NCBI GenBank assembly: GCA_037043455.1
Contig: JAWPHD010000003.1
Span: 992,001 to 1,056,000 of the forward strand
Length of the DNA stretch: 64,000 nucleotides
Direction of reading: 5' to 3'
Source: Cyrtodaria siliqua
Taxonomy: Eukaryota; Mollusca; Bivalvia; Adapedonta; Hiatellidae
The notes below the pieces were generated by a model, which was not told the DNA's origin, did not search any database, and saw only the letters and a list, made by a program, of their open reading frames with translations. This document shows positions 54,384 to 64,000 of this stretch, one piece after another. Each line of letters begins with the position of its first letter. Within the stretch, counting starts at the first letter, position 1. The position numbers and the translations under genes are program-made.

Positions 54384-54561
54384 CGAGGGTCATTCAAAAA
54401 GTTCTGTCACTAACGCGTTTTAACAATTATGTGCTCGTTGTGAGTGTTGGTGTTTGATACCAAATGAACGAGAGTTTCAATACCATTCCATTGATGGAAA
54501 AATAAATGCTGTATCTTTTGTGTGACGAAAGTTATGGAACATTTAATACACATCACTTATA
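54384..54561 (+). mobile_element. left end of a second mariner-like element, cut by the 392-bp element
   Basis: CGAGGGTCATTCAAAAAGTT follows TA and matches the first 178 bases of the element at 44671, ending CACATCACTTATA exactly at the boundary of the right 392-bp copy. Its missing interior may be the reversed piece at 55743-56145. Confidence 0.8.
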
Positions 54562-54953
54562 CCCAGCAAGCAAGGGTAAATGGGACCCATATGGGCTATA
54601 TCCGGGCACGCCCATGTGGGATTACCCATATGGGTCCTATATGGGTCCCACATTCAGCAAGCCCATGTGGGATTACACATATGGGTCCTATATGGGTCCC
54701 ACATTCAGAAAGCAAGGGTAAATGGGACCCATATGGGCTATATCCGGGCACGCCCATGTGGGATTACTTATATGGGCCCTATATGGGTCCCATATGCTTT
54801 GCTAGCTGCTTTGACCCACATGGGCTGCCCACATGGGACCCAGGTTAATCCCGGTTGCACTTTTGGTATGGGGCCCATGTGGGCAGCCCATATTGGGCCC
54901 GTATGGAAAACAACATTGGACCCATATGGGTCCCATATGCTTTGCTAGCTGGG
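54562..54953 (+). mobile_element. 392-bp MITE-like element, right copy
   Basis: Same length and orientation as 49853-50244 with about five differences. TA lies on both sides (54560-54561 and 54954-54955). Confidence 0.85.
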
Positions 54954-55262
54954 TATTCTGTCGTCGTCAATTGTTAAAGGGGTCACGTATCTATCATGTC
55001 TAATGTGCCACATAAGGGCGACTCCCCCTTTACCAATTCGCAAATTCGTAGCACTTTGAAAGCTACGATCTGATACAGCATCTGTTTTATAGTTATTATC
55101 TATGATATCTATAAAGTGTAAATTTGTATTGGATAGCCAGTGCTCGGACAATCCACATATATCTATATCCTTTGAGTAAAGAGAATCGCATAGGTATGTG
55201 CTACTTGACATTATACCTGTCACATTCCATGACATAATTTTTAAAGGGCGAATAACGGTCAT
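54954..55262 (-). pseudogene. N-terminal endonuclease part of the split poly(A) retrotransposon
   Basis: MTVIRPLKIMSWNVTGIMSS opens a typical APE endonuclease (SWNVxG), with ICGLSEHWLSNTNL carrying the catalytic Glu, and GKGGVALMW. The frame reaches PLTIDDDRI at the insertion boundary. Joining across the TA site to 49850 keeps the frame, so this is the missing start of ORF2. Confidence 0.85.
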
Positions 55263-55741
55263 TTCTAACTTGAGTAAAGATGCACATTACATCGGTATGC
55301 ATTGATCTAATCGACACTAGTATTCAATTGAGAATACACATTGTAGCTCTCATACTCGATAGGGCCACCATCTGCATTATATCTATACCCATCCTTAACC
55401 ACACGCTGCGAGCGACCGTATGAATTGCGGCTGTTTGCAAGTCTGCCTTTAGAAAGCCAAGGTTTGCATACGACATCGCGGGGCCAAAAGCCGCTTTTAT
55501 CGAGTTTCGCACTTTGACTGTTGGCCTCAACATTGAGTTGTATAACAACGTCGTCATTTGAGCGTTTAGAAGGAAACATTCTAACTGCCGTTACTTTGGG
55601 GCCACGGCGCTTTACGTAAGACGCTATTTTACTTTCAGTAATTGTATTGGTAAATCCGCCTACATAGAAACGGAGTGTATGCTTTTTAACATAAACGCTA
55701 TAGTCTTCTTCGCTTTCAATGTCGTCGCGATGCGTTATTAC
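55263..55741 (-). pseudogene. ORF1 3' part of the same retrotransposon (RRM-like)
   Basis: Read leftward from 55741: an ESEEDYSVYVKKHTLRFYVGG strand, TNTITESKIASYV, RGPKVTAV, and KRSNDDVVIQLNVEANSQSA, then FWPRDVVCKPWLSKGRL. The beta-alpha-beta layout ending in CKPWL is an RRM-like ORF1 nucleic-acid-binding domain. Its beginning is lost at 55742, where a mariner-derived piece starts. Confidence 0.6.
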
Positions 55742-55742
55742 A

Positions 55743-56145
55743 AATGAAAAATATCCGGTTATTTATACCCCTGAATTACCTCCCCCTACCACACCTTTTG
55801 GATACTGGCATCTCTGAAAATGTCCTTGTTACAAAACGTTGTAAAAATTATTTGAATATGTCTATGCTTTTAAATTTTCTTCTACGCCATCTGTTGTTAT
55901 TCGCCTATAATCCATGAAAATGATTTTCGATAATTCGGAAAGGTCTTGCTGTAAACCAGATATGAGTGAATGTATATCCCTTAATTTTAGCGGAAATAAC
56001 ACTGATTTTCTACATTTTGTTTACGGAAATGTTATAATATCTTTTAAATGTCGTAATTATTCTCATAGTATTAATATGTTTTCATATTTTTTTACAAATC
56101 CTAGTCCTTCAGTGTTTAAATTTCTTATTCAACACACAATTATTT
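55743..56145 (-). repeat. internal piece of the mariner-like element, reversed
   Basis: Reverse complement of about 45165-45555 (TATCCGGTTATTTATACCCC, then ATGAAAATGATTTTCGATAA, to CAACACACAATTAT). Both inverted ends are absent. Confidence 0.85.
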
Positions 56146-56261
56146 GGTTTAAGGTAAAACTCCACGGCAACAGCAACATATAGGTTCAACATTAGAAAAT
56201 GGTGTACACCTTATTCAAAATGTAATTTAAAAAGAACCGCGTGAAATTGGATATTATTTTT

Positions 56262-57362
56262 TAATGCATCTATCTATCTATTTATCTATTGATACTGCAG
56301 CACCCCCTCACGGGGATTATGTGCAGGTGCGCGTCTGTGCAGTGTGAGTAGTTAAAGGAAAGATAAAATAGTTTTAAAATCAAGTGAGAGTGAGATAAAA
56401 GTATGATCGTGTTATAATGTTAGAAGTCTGAAGAAGACTAAGTGATTTTTAAAAGTAAGAATAAAAACAAGCTTCCTGTCTATGGCATGGAGTGGGTGAC
56501 TGAGCACACTGCCAGTTTGAACGAGTTCAGGTCTGACAGCATTGCAATGTCGACTGGTAGTCTATTCCACTGTACGATTGCAAGGGGAAAGAACGAATAC
56601 TTGTAGTAATCAGCAGTAGTGTGTATTTGTCTAAAGGCAAGGGGTGGGATTGGCGGGGAATTCTCATGGGCTGTATGACATATGGGGGCATGGGTACAGC
56701 AACAAGGCAGTGGATTATTTTGAAAAAGAGACATAACCTGGCATCGGATCGTCTGTTTTCAGGGGACCTCCATCCTAATTTACCTAGCATGTCAGTGACA
56801 CTGGCGTGTTGGGAATAGTTATTTACGGTCCATCGGGCTGCTCTTCTTTGGACCATTTCTATCTTATTTATGTTGGTCTTTGTGTGGGGGCTCCAGACAG
56901 GGGAAGAATACTCACGGAGGGGGCGCACTAGTGTTTTGTAGGCGACCTCTCTTATACCTGTATTTTTTGACCGTATGTTCCTTTTTACAAACCCCAGTGT
57001 CCTGTTTGCAGATGTGGTTGTTCTGCTGATGTGGTTGTTCCATGATAGATTGTTGCTTATGTCCACTCCAAGGTATTTCGAGCTTTCGACGGTTTCTAGA
57101 ATCTGGTCATGTAGGGTGTACTGGGATGGGATGGGTTTTCTTGATCGTGTAATTTGTATAATAGTACACTTACTTGGATTAAACTCCATATCCCATCTTG
57201 TTTCCCAATTTTCTAACCGTCTTTAGTCCTCTTGGAGTATTTGAGCGTCTTAGAGAGAGGATACTGCCAGATAAACAGCTGTGTCATCGGCAAAGAGTCT
57301 TACCTTGGATTTAATAGAGTCTGGTAGGTCGTTTATATATGTTCTAAATGACAGTTTCACAT
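56262..57362 (-). pseudogene. CR1/L2-like retrotransposon relic: RT C-terminal part and 3' tail
   Basis: Read leftward: YINDLPDSIKSKVRLFADDT (57350-57290) with an intact FADD box, then after a shift FNPSKCTIIQITRSRKP, SSKYLGVDISNNLSWNNHI, GFVKRNIRSKNTGIREVAYK, RRAARWTVNNYSQHASVTDM and the end LNSFKLAVCSVTHSMP (56480). Two or three frameshifts. The 3' UTR ends in CATAATCCCCGTGAGGGGGT, GCTGCAGTATC and (GATA)n at 56265-56330. The 5' part is truncated. Confidence 0.85.
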
Positions 57363-57462
57363 CATTAAATCACGTATTTTTTATGAATATCACTTCCGCT
57401 GAAAAAACACATCTTAAACAAAAGTGTTCATTTATAAGTTGAACACCTCTCGTATATGCCCT

Positions 57463-57530
57463 GCACATAATCTTCGAAAGCGGGTGTTGCAGTATACATA
57501 TATCTATATAATAGATATAGATAGATCGCT
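57463..57530 (+). repeat. stray copy of the retrotransposon/SINE 3' tail
   Basis: CCTGCACATAATCTTCGAAA, GCGGGTGTTGCAGTATA and a (GATA)-like end. Matches the tails at 56265-56330 (reverse) and 60505-60575. Confidence 0.75.
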
Positions 57531-58220
57531 TTAATGATACCAAGTCATGATCCTCTACCCCAATATTGCTGATACGGAGTTCCGTATGGTATACACAGTA
57601 CCAGGTTTTTAATATTATATAATCTGACATATTAATGGCCTTTAACTGTTGTTTTTTTTCTGCTGTTCCTGTGTATGAAACCCAACAAGGGTTGTATTTT
57701 TTCACGCAGTTTGCACAGTACAACTGGTTGAATTGTTTGAGTTTTTCTTCTTACAGAGACTTACAGATCCTCTTCTGGTAGGAGGCTTGTACCAGCCTTT
57801 TGCACCAGCTCTTTTATTTTTATGTCGTTTAATTTAAGTACCCGTCCCACGCAGACGCCGCATTGTGAACCTACCCATTGTTTCTTTTTATTGGAAACGA
57901 GGCTTTCAAGTTAGTCGACCTTGACATCTGACGTGTGGTCCACCGATAAACATACGGCTAAGCCTAATGTTATCTGTCAAGCAATTCGTCCGACGATTTT
58001 CTGTATCTCAGGTAAAATTAGGTCATTATCTTGATAAAATATTGATAACTGCAAAGAAAACATTCTCTCTTCAGTTCATTGCTATTTCGCCGCATGACAC
58101 CATATTACTGTCATCAGTTTTCGCTGTTCGTAACATATTGTTTAATTTGTGAATGATGAATAATGACTCAAATGAGTTAAATTTATTGCTAAACTCGTCT
58201 TTCGTTTTAAAATAATAGGA
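57531..58220. other. no gene recognised
   Basis: Frames at 57370-57723 and 57967-58152 lack a recognisable domain. Confidence 0.35.
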
Positions 58221-58227
58221 AATCGGT

Positions 58228-58300
58228 TAAGGTGGAGCGCTGTGGTCTAGTGGTAGTGCATTACTGATCTGTAGGCGTGTTCAGCACTCGTTCACAGACA
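58228..58300 (+). repeat. tRNA-like SINE head, partial
   Basis: GAGCGCTGTGGTCTAGTGGTA is an A-box region like that of the SINE at 58432; the B box is lost. Confidence 0.5.
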
Positions 58301-58431
58301 TACACGGCGTAGACAACACGTCCGGTTTTTAATGATTTTAAGAGTACAAAACCTATTTTTTAACCATTATGATGATGTCATTGCCCTTGATGCTTTACGC
58401 CCTGGGCAGTACTATAGTAGAAGAAGGTAGT

Positions 58432-58640
58432 GAAGCGCTGTGGTCTAGTGCCTAGTCGTGGTAGAGTGTTGGACCCATGATCCAAAAGTCGTGGGTTCGA
58501 TCCCTAACATAACCATATGCATTGTGTCCCTGAACAAGACACTTTATATGCATTGCTTAGTAATGGTTTTACCCAGGAAAACAATCAACAAGTACCTTAG
58601 AAGCAAATCCCTTACAACAGGTATAGAATACTGTACGTTA
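58432..58640 (+). repeat. tRNA-derived SINE
   Basis: A box GTGGTCTAGTG... with an inserted GTGCCTAGTC, then GTTGGACCCATGATCCAAAA and B box GGGTTCGATCC. After the tRNA part comes TGTCCCTGAACAAGACACTT and CATTGCTTAGTAATGGTT with ACCCAGGAAA, shared with the SINE at 60378. Confidence 0.75.
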
Positions 58641-58903
58641 AACTTATAGCGCGAGCACAGTTTCTGTCTGATTCTGTGTGATGTACATACGTTATTACTG
58701 GTAATTCAAGGTACTGGTCTACCTGTTAGAACCATGACATCAGAGTGTAGATATAAAGTCAAGTCATGGTGACATATTCCCCTCATCCCCCAAATAGCCA
58801 AAGAGACGGAGAATCGCATGGTAAGAAAATCTGAGTTTATCTAGTTCAGACTGAATTGCCAAATATCACAGGGCTAGAATAATATGCAGCAGAACCGGGC
58901 TGA

Positions 58904-58975
58904 GGCTCAAACCCGGGACTTTATGACTACTGTTCCGATATTCTACCGTTTGAGCTAACTGTCCGGAATATATGA
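58904..58975 (-). repeat. tRNA-like sequence, minus strand
   Basis: On the minus strand: CCGGACAGTTAGCTCAAACG (A box) and GGGTTTGAGCCTCAGCCCGG (B box). An acceptor-like CCGGAC/GCCCGG pairing is partial, so a pseudogene or SINE head is likelier than a working tRNA. Confidence 0.5.
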
Positions 58976-59244
58976 TATATCTGTCAACCTGTTAAATATC
59001 TATGAACCATGAGACGCATACTTATACAACAGTAGCCAGCTTCCGTAAAGCCAAATAAAATTATACCTGTTATTACTGTAACATTGCTGAAAAAAATATG
59101 GTAGGTAGGCATTTTATTTTATTTATTTTTTTGGCGAAGTTAACTGTTACATTAAATTTAAGGTGGCGATGAGCTTTGATGAATGGGAAAATGTGGTAAT
59201 TTAAAAACTACAATAGATAACAATATGATATTGTGTATGTTTTA
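58976..59244. other. no gene recognised
   Basis: Unassigned AT-rich sequence. Confidence 0.3.
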
Positions 59245-59580
59245 TTATTCAAAAAGCCTGGCAACAACTGGCTCTTTTCCCAAAGACTTGCAATTATTGC
59301 AAAGGGGTAAAACAGTTGTTTTTTTCCGCAAGTCTGGAAGAGTGTCAGCACCATCAGCAGCACAATGAGCACATGAGTCAGATTTTATATCGGTACGACA
59401 GGTGGCCTGGAACTCTGGGCATTTACCGACCTGTTTGTGGTACTTGTCAAACAATTCAACAATCAATTCTTTATGGAGAGTGCACGCCATAACAATGAGC
59501 GCTTCCGTGATGATGTGCGGGCATTTTTGAAACTGTACAGCCAAAGTAGAAGCCATTTTGACTGTTTGATACCTGTGCAC
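59245..59580 (-). CDS. unrecognised cysteine-rich ORF (111 codons), possible exon
   Basis: The frame is open from 59580 with an in-frame ATG at about 59557 (VKMASTL). An N-terminal helical part (AVQFQKCPHIITEALIVM, LHKELIVELFDKYHKQVGKC) precedes paired cysteines (SDSCAHCAADGAD, then LPLCNNCKSLGKE). The two CxxC pairs about 29 residues apart could bind zinc. The codon pattern looks more coding-like than other short frames here. I do not know the family; it could be an exon of a host gene or of a transposon. No splice sites were confirmed. Confidence 0.35.
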   Translation of the reverse strand: MHRYQTVKMASTLAVQFQKCPHIITEALIVMACTLHKELIVELFDKYHKQVGKCPEFQATCRTDIKSDSCAHCAADGADTLPDLRKKTTVLPLCNNCKSLGKEPVVARLFE

Positions 59581-60377
59581 CGTATACCGTGAAATTCACA
59601 CGCTGTCAAAAGCGCAAAGCGAAATTGAAAATTGCAACATGATCACATGAACAGTATTATTTTTTCAATATATATGTTATTTTTTTCAATAAAAAAAAGG
59701 AGTCGGGAGGTTTTTCAGAGTGTCGGTCGGGTTACAGTAAACTCAGGTATAATTTTATTTAGCCTAAGGTTCCCATCGGTTATCAATGGTTTATGCATCA
59801 CAAATTAAGCAATTGTCGGAAAAGATTGATATCAGAGGTTTAAGCTTTTTTTCAAATCACGTTTTCAAATTGTTTGTTAGATTGTACATCAATTGATTTA
59901 TAGCTGTTGTCTATAGACTAAAATCATTATATGTATATTGGAGAATAAAATAGTGTTTAACATAAAGCGTTCAGGGTCACTTGTAATTGGTCAGATGTTG
60001 TAGATATCCTTTACCCAAACCATACATAATCAATATAATTATCGTCCTGAAACTGGGAAGTTATAGAGCAAATTGATGTTCGAGATACCCAATATGATAT
60101 GTATGTGCTCGGTATAATTTACGAGCACATAACCTTTGATGGATGTCTGGCTTTCTTAGACAGAATGTAGTCGTTACATCATAATTTTTAAGCTCAGATT
60201 TTGAGACTTTTAAGACCCGCACCAGGGACTTCCACAAGGAAATCTTCAAAGGGTTTGTGCCCGATGTTATGGGTGCAGTTGTCACTCATTTAGTTGCTGT
60301 TCAGGATTTTTTTTTTTATATAAACAGCATTATGAATGTCATGAAGATTTAACCAATCAAACCAATATGATACAATA
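59581..60377. other. no gene recognised
   Basis: AT-rich; nothing supported. Confidence 0.35.
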
Positions 60378-60575
60378 GTGGAGTGCGTGGTTCAGTGGTA
60401 GAACGCAGGACTTCAAATCAAAAAGTAGTGGGTTCGATCTCGCCATGGCCTTGTTATTTATCCTTGAGCAAGATAATTAATCCACATTGCTTAGTACTGG
60501 TTCTACCCAGGAAACCTGAACATAATCTTCAAAGGAGGTGTTGCAGTATCGATTCGATCGATCGATAGATACGTG
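60378..60575 (+). repeat. tRNA-derived SINE with LINE-like 3' tail
   Basis: A box GTGGTTCAGTGGTAGAACG and B box GTGGGTTCGATCTCG. The body has CTTGAGCAAGATAATTAATC and CATTGCTTAGTACTGGTT with ACCCAGGAAA. The tail CCTGAACATAATCTTCAAAG, GAGGTGTTGCAGTATC and (GATC/GATA)n matches the 3' tail of the CR1/L2-like relic at 56265-56330. Confidence 0.8.
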
Positions 60576-61427
60576 TAGATAATTTTTTTAAAGTCAGTAT
60601 GGCATATAAACAAATATACATGTAGTAATAGGCAAGATAGCAATTTAAACAACACAATTACATTTAAAGCAGAAAGCACATATATGTTACACATTTAAAG
60701 ATGATATATGATAATAAAATAATTTGGCATGCACAATTAGAATATTGACAGTAACATCAGCAATTACACTCCATGCAAATTCCCAATCTATCCCAGAATC
60801 CATTACATTGTATGTGTATGCAACAGTTCTACTAAATACCGCGATAAATTGGGCCACGTAGAGATGCATTCCGAGAAAGATTCCATCAATTCAAATTGGT
60901 TCTAATATATTCCATTCTTTTTTTAAAAAAATAATTCCAGATTTCAGCAATTTTCGTCTAAAACACAGTGTTTTCCCCCAACACTCACTAAAGCCCAAAC
61001 TCTCAGATGGCACACATGTCTCATTTTGAAACTTAATGTATGTTCTTTCATAAAATCATACCGTACAAAATTCCTCCTGGGGGGAGGGTTTCTCCTACTA
61101 GCTCACAGTCTATATTGTCCATCTTCTCCGACAATAATAGGGCAAACATATCTAAAGTACTGGCGCCATGTTAGTTATTTTGGATGCAAAGAGAAAGTAG
61201 AACATTTTAAATGCAAACCTAATGGCAACCAATTATTAGGTCTGTGATTTTAAAGCAGCCCAAGAATTGAATTTTTACATCAACTTTTTACATCAACATT
61301 GTTTGCACCATCTATAGTTTATGGCTTCAAATTGTTTAAAATTGTAAAATTTGATCAGTGATCAGGTTACAACTTAATAATTATTAAGTTACAACTATAA
61401 GTTAATTAAAATGTCATCTTTATACGA
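60576..61427. other. no gene recognised
   Basis: Short frames without domains. Confidence 0.35.
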
Positions 61428-61530
61428 ATGTTGACCGGTGACATCACCATTCATATGCAAATTGCCAACCAGATATTCATTGGTAATTTTTCCAATAGAA
61501 ACCTTACACAGTGACCAATACATTTAAATA
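61428..61530 (-). repeat. dispersed repeat, second copy of 3990-4110
   Basis: GTTGACCGGTGACATCACC and GCCAACCAGATATTCATTGG are the reverse complement of the copy near the left end of the window. Confidence 0.7.
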
Positions 61531-62700
61531 ACAATACACTGTTTTGTAAACAGTCAACATTCGTATTCACAATTAACAAATTAATCAACTTGCGGTAGTT
61601 TGAAACCTTGCAACAAATTACAAAATAAAAAGAAAACCAGAAGTGACCAACGTTATCCAGACCCCCTCCCCACCCCAGACACATCCACCCCCTGTAATTA
61701 ACACGTCTGCTGACACTTATAATCATGTATATGAACTGCTCCTCAATGTAATGTCATTACACAGGGAACATGAATGTTAAAGTAACTATCCCGCTACCAA
61801 CAGCCAAATTTACAAAGTAATTATACACAGTTTCTAAGCCTACTGATTTCGAGGTATAAATTATATATAACTTACATATTTCGAGAATCTAAACTATATA
61901 GACACAATATAAACGGCTTTAACCAGCCACGATGAACACCAAAAATGGAACGTCGAATCAAAGAGTTATAATTCGTTTTACACATATTCAATCACAGGTA
62001 TTTTAATTATCCATTAATAAACCTATACTTTCAATCAGCACATATGCATTACTACATGACCTGAACGAACACCTGGAAAGAGTTTTGATAAAAGGTTTTG
62101 TAGTGTAATTTTGCCGTTATTGACGGGTTAGTTTCTGTAAGGGATCATCAGAAGTTTAATAGGTTAAGGAAATGAGGTATGTCTTCCGAAGATACTCGAG
62201 CCAATTCAATGGTGACCTATAACAAATCCTCACTCTTTCTTCACACAGGACCCTTGAGCAAAAACTTTTTACAAACAAAACAACCCCACCCACCTCTTAG
62301 AGCCCGGCTCTGGAAGTGGTGGAGCCAGAATAATGATGCTTTTGTTTGCCGGTATCATGTGGAGAGGTCATACAATCTATTTGGTTGATTCTGCTCAGTG
62401 ATATAGAAGATATGCAGGGTCTTCCATAGAAATTATTTAAGGGATAGGAGAAATTAAATTTGAATGTCATGGGGTGGGTGTGAGAGGGAGGTTACCCTTC
62501 TGGTGACCAATATTTTTAGGGATTATAATTTGTTTAAATGCAATTTGAAGTATATTTCAACTGGAAATAAAAGGATTTTAAAAAAGTATATATATAGCCT
62601 ACAAGGAGCTATTTATAGACAGACATAATGCATTTTGGATTTTATTGTTTTTTTAGCTCGAGCAGAGATCAGTAGAGCTTATGCCGTGGTGCGTCGTCCA
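61531..62700. other. no gene recognised
   Basis: Unassigned sequence. A 69-codon frame at 62179-62388 has no domain. Confidence 0.35.
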
Positions 62701-62709
62701 TCCTTTTTT

Positions 62710-63640
62710 TACCTTTTTTGTGGTGACTACTCCTCTGAAACTACTGTTCGGATTTTCATGAAACTTCACAGGAATGTGGCTTTGATGTCTAGTTGTTCCT
62801 AGCAAAAATTCAGGTCAGCCAAAAATTCAGGATGGCTGCCACGGCTAAAAATAGATTTAAAAAATGCGATTTTGTGGCGACTACTTCTCAAAAACCGTAA
62901 GTGATAGTGATTTGGAACCTTTACCAAAATGACTGGCACGACCTGTAGTTGATCCTTACCATGGCGCCAGTGGCCATCTTTGTTGACGTAGAGTTTTATA
63001 GGAAAAGTTTGTGGCGACTACTCCTGAAATTACTTGTTGGAATTTCATGGAACTTGACAGGAATGTTGCTCTTGATGTCTAGTTGATCCTAGCAAAATTT
63101 CAGATCGGTAGAAAATTCAAGATGGCCGCCACTGCTAAAAATAGATTTGAAAAATGCGACTGTGGCGACTACTTCTCAATAAGCGTAAGTGATATTGAAT
63201 TGGAACCTTTACCTAAATGACTGGACTGCGACATGTACTTGTCCTAACCAAGATTCATTTTGTTTCGATGTCAAAAATGGCCGCCAGCGGCCATCTTTGT
63301 TTACATAGAGTTATATAGGAAAAATTGTGTCGACTACTCCTGAAACTGCTTGACGGATTTTCATGAAACTTCACAGGAAGGTTGCTCTTGATGTTTAGTT
63401 GATCCTAGCAAAAAGTCAGGTGGGCGGGAAATTTAAGATGGTCGCAACAGCTAAAGATAGATTTTAAAAATGCGATTTTGTACTTCTCAAAAAACAGAAG
63501 TGATATTGATGGTCGCCATGGCTAAAAATAGATTTTTAAAAAATAAACTTATAGAAACTACTTTTTGAAAACTCTTAAATGATGTTGATATGGGAAATGG
63601 TTGCCGCTTAGTAACTGTGTTATAAGGCATATTTATTTGA
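62710..63640. repeat. higher-order satellite, period about 300 bp made of two related halves
   Basis: CGACTACTCCT(C)TGAAAC starts one half at about 62727, 63017 and 63333; CGACTACTTCTCAAAAACCG-like sequence starts the other at about 62879 and 63167. AAGATGGCCGCCA(C/G) and CCTAGCAAAAATTCAG recur within units. Confidence 0.85.
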
Positions 63641-64000
63641 AAACTTCCTCAAAGGTGTAGAAAAGTTGGGATTTTTCTTTCAATGTCTCTGGGTCAAAGG
63701 TCACAGCAGCCAGGACCAAACTTAATCAGAGGATTGAAATCTAATAAGCTTAAAATCAAAATACTGTCTAATTGCTGGGCTTGGGGTTTCCAATAAGTTT
63801 ATGTGTTACTTTATCCTAATTACAATGTTGGTGTGATCTGTAGTCATTGAATCTGTGTTTTGCATTGTTAACTGACGTCTCCCTTCTCATGCAATGATTG
63901 TTGAAATACTAAAAAATGCGGTTATCAAGAAATCCTGCTTGAATCAGCTAGTTCAAAAGCACTTTGACAAAAAGTGTATGGCCACTGTTAACAGATAAAG
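63641..64000. other. no gene recognised
   Basis: Unassigned sequence to the end of the window. GGGTCAAAGGTCACAGCAGC is reminiscent of the satellites but no unit is repeated. Confidence 0.35.

Noticed and set aside
49871..54948. Glycine/proline-rich MGPIW... ORFs of about 120 codons
   Set aside because: They are translations of the palindromic CCCATATGGG units of the 392-bp elements, open in overlapping frames of both copies.
49853..54953. 392-bp direct repeats as LTRs of a retrotransposon
   Set aside because: The repeats have inverted ends starting CCC rather than TG...CA, there is no primer-binding site or gag-pol between them, and the target duplication is TA.
27911..60450. Functional tRNA genes at 27.9, 28.3, 58.2, 58.4, 58.9 and 60.4 kb
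   Set aside because: A and B boxes are present but stems pair poorly, and several have SINE bodies behind them; called SINE heads or pseudogenes.

Overview
The window is animal nuclear DNA, most likely from a mollusc and probably a bivalve. It is AT-rich, has no bacterial-style gene packing, and is almost entirely transposable elements and satellites. The elements are a chromodomain-integrase Polinton, poly(A) and RNase H non-LTR retrotransposons, a Penelope-type reverse transcriptase, THAP/TTAA-type DNA transposons and tRNA-derived SINEs. The taxonomic call is inference. I found no convincing complete host gene. Nearly every coding region is a decayed mobile-element gene, and insertions are nested inside one another.

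1-5.8 kb: a hairpin-forming inverted repeat (271-396), a worn copy of a dispersed repeat, a decayed non-LTR retrotransposon (about 1.2-4.0 kb), microsatellites and unassigned sequence.

5,861-21,566: one complete but decayed Polinton/Maverick of 15.7 kb. It has about 300-bp terminal inverted repeats, AGTA termini and an exact 6-bp target duplication (TACTAC). A leftward block (13.0 to 6.2 kb) carries packaging ATPase, a fibre-like coiled-coil protein, capsid-type proteins, small membrane/core-type proteins, protease remnant, a phospholipase A2-like protein and integrase. A rightward block (13.1 to 20.8 kb) carries a basic protein, a coiled-coil protein, small ORFs and protein-primed DNA polymerase B. 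A leftward zinc-rich protein resembling the viral late transcription factor VLTF3 lies inside the rightward block. Promoter-like motifs recur before start codons. Most genes carry stops or frameshifts, and DNA polymerase B is split by a Penelope-type fragment, so this copy is dead.

22-34.5 kb: a young RNase H-bearing retrotransposon fragment with a clean target duplication, a 0.7-kb trinucleotide microsatellite, an older reverse-transcriptase relic holding a second copy of that retrotransposon and a 2.37-kb element with Transib/RAG-like ends (CACAGTG, 5-bp duplication AACTA), several further relics, and a SINE-like repeat inserted in an endonuclease gene.

34.5-44.5 kb: a satellite array split by a 6.0-kb non-coding element with 14-bp inverted ends, followed by a Penelope-type reverse-transcriptase relic whose 3' region is partly duplicated and recurs inside the Polinton.

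44.5-56.2 kb: a mariner-like element inside a 24-bp minisatellite, then an almost intact poly(A) retrotransposon on the minus strand. That retrotransposon is split by a 5.1-kb block bounded by two near-identical 392-bp TA-flanked repeats. The block contains a THAP-bearing, TTAA-flanked (Kolobok-like) transposon, a strong palindrome and half of a second mariner-like element.

56.2-64 kb: a CR1/L2-like reverse-transcriptase relic whose 3' tail matches the tail of nearby tRNA-derived SINEs, tRNA-like sequences, one unassigned cysteine-rich ORF and a terminal satellite array.
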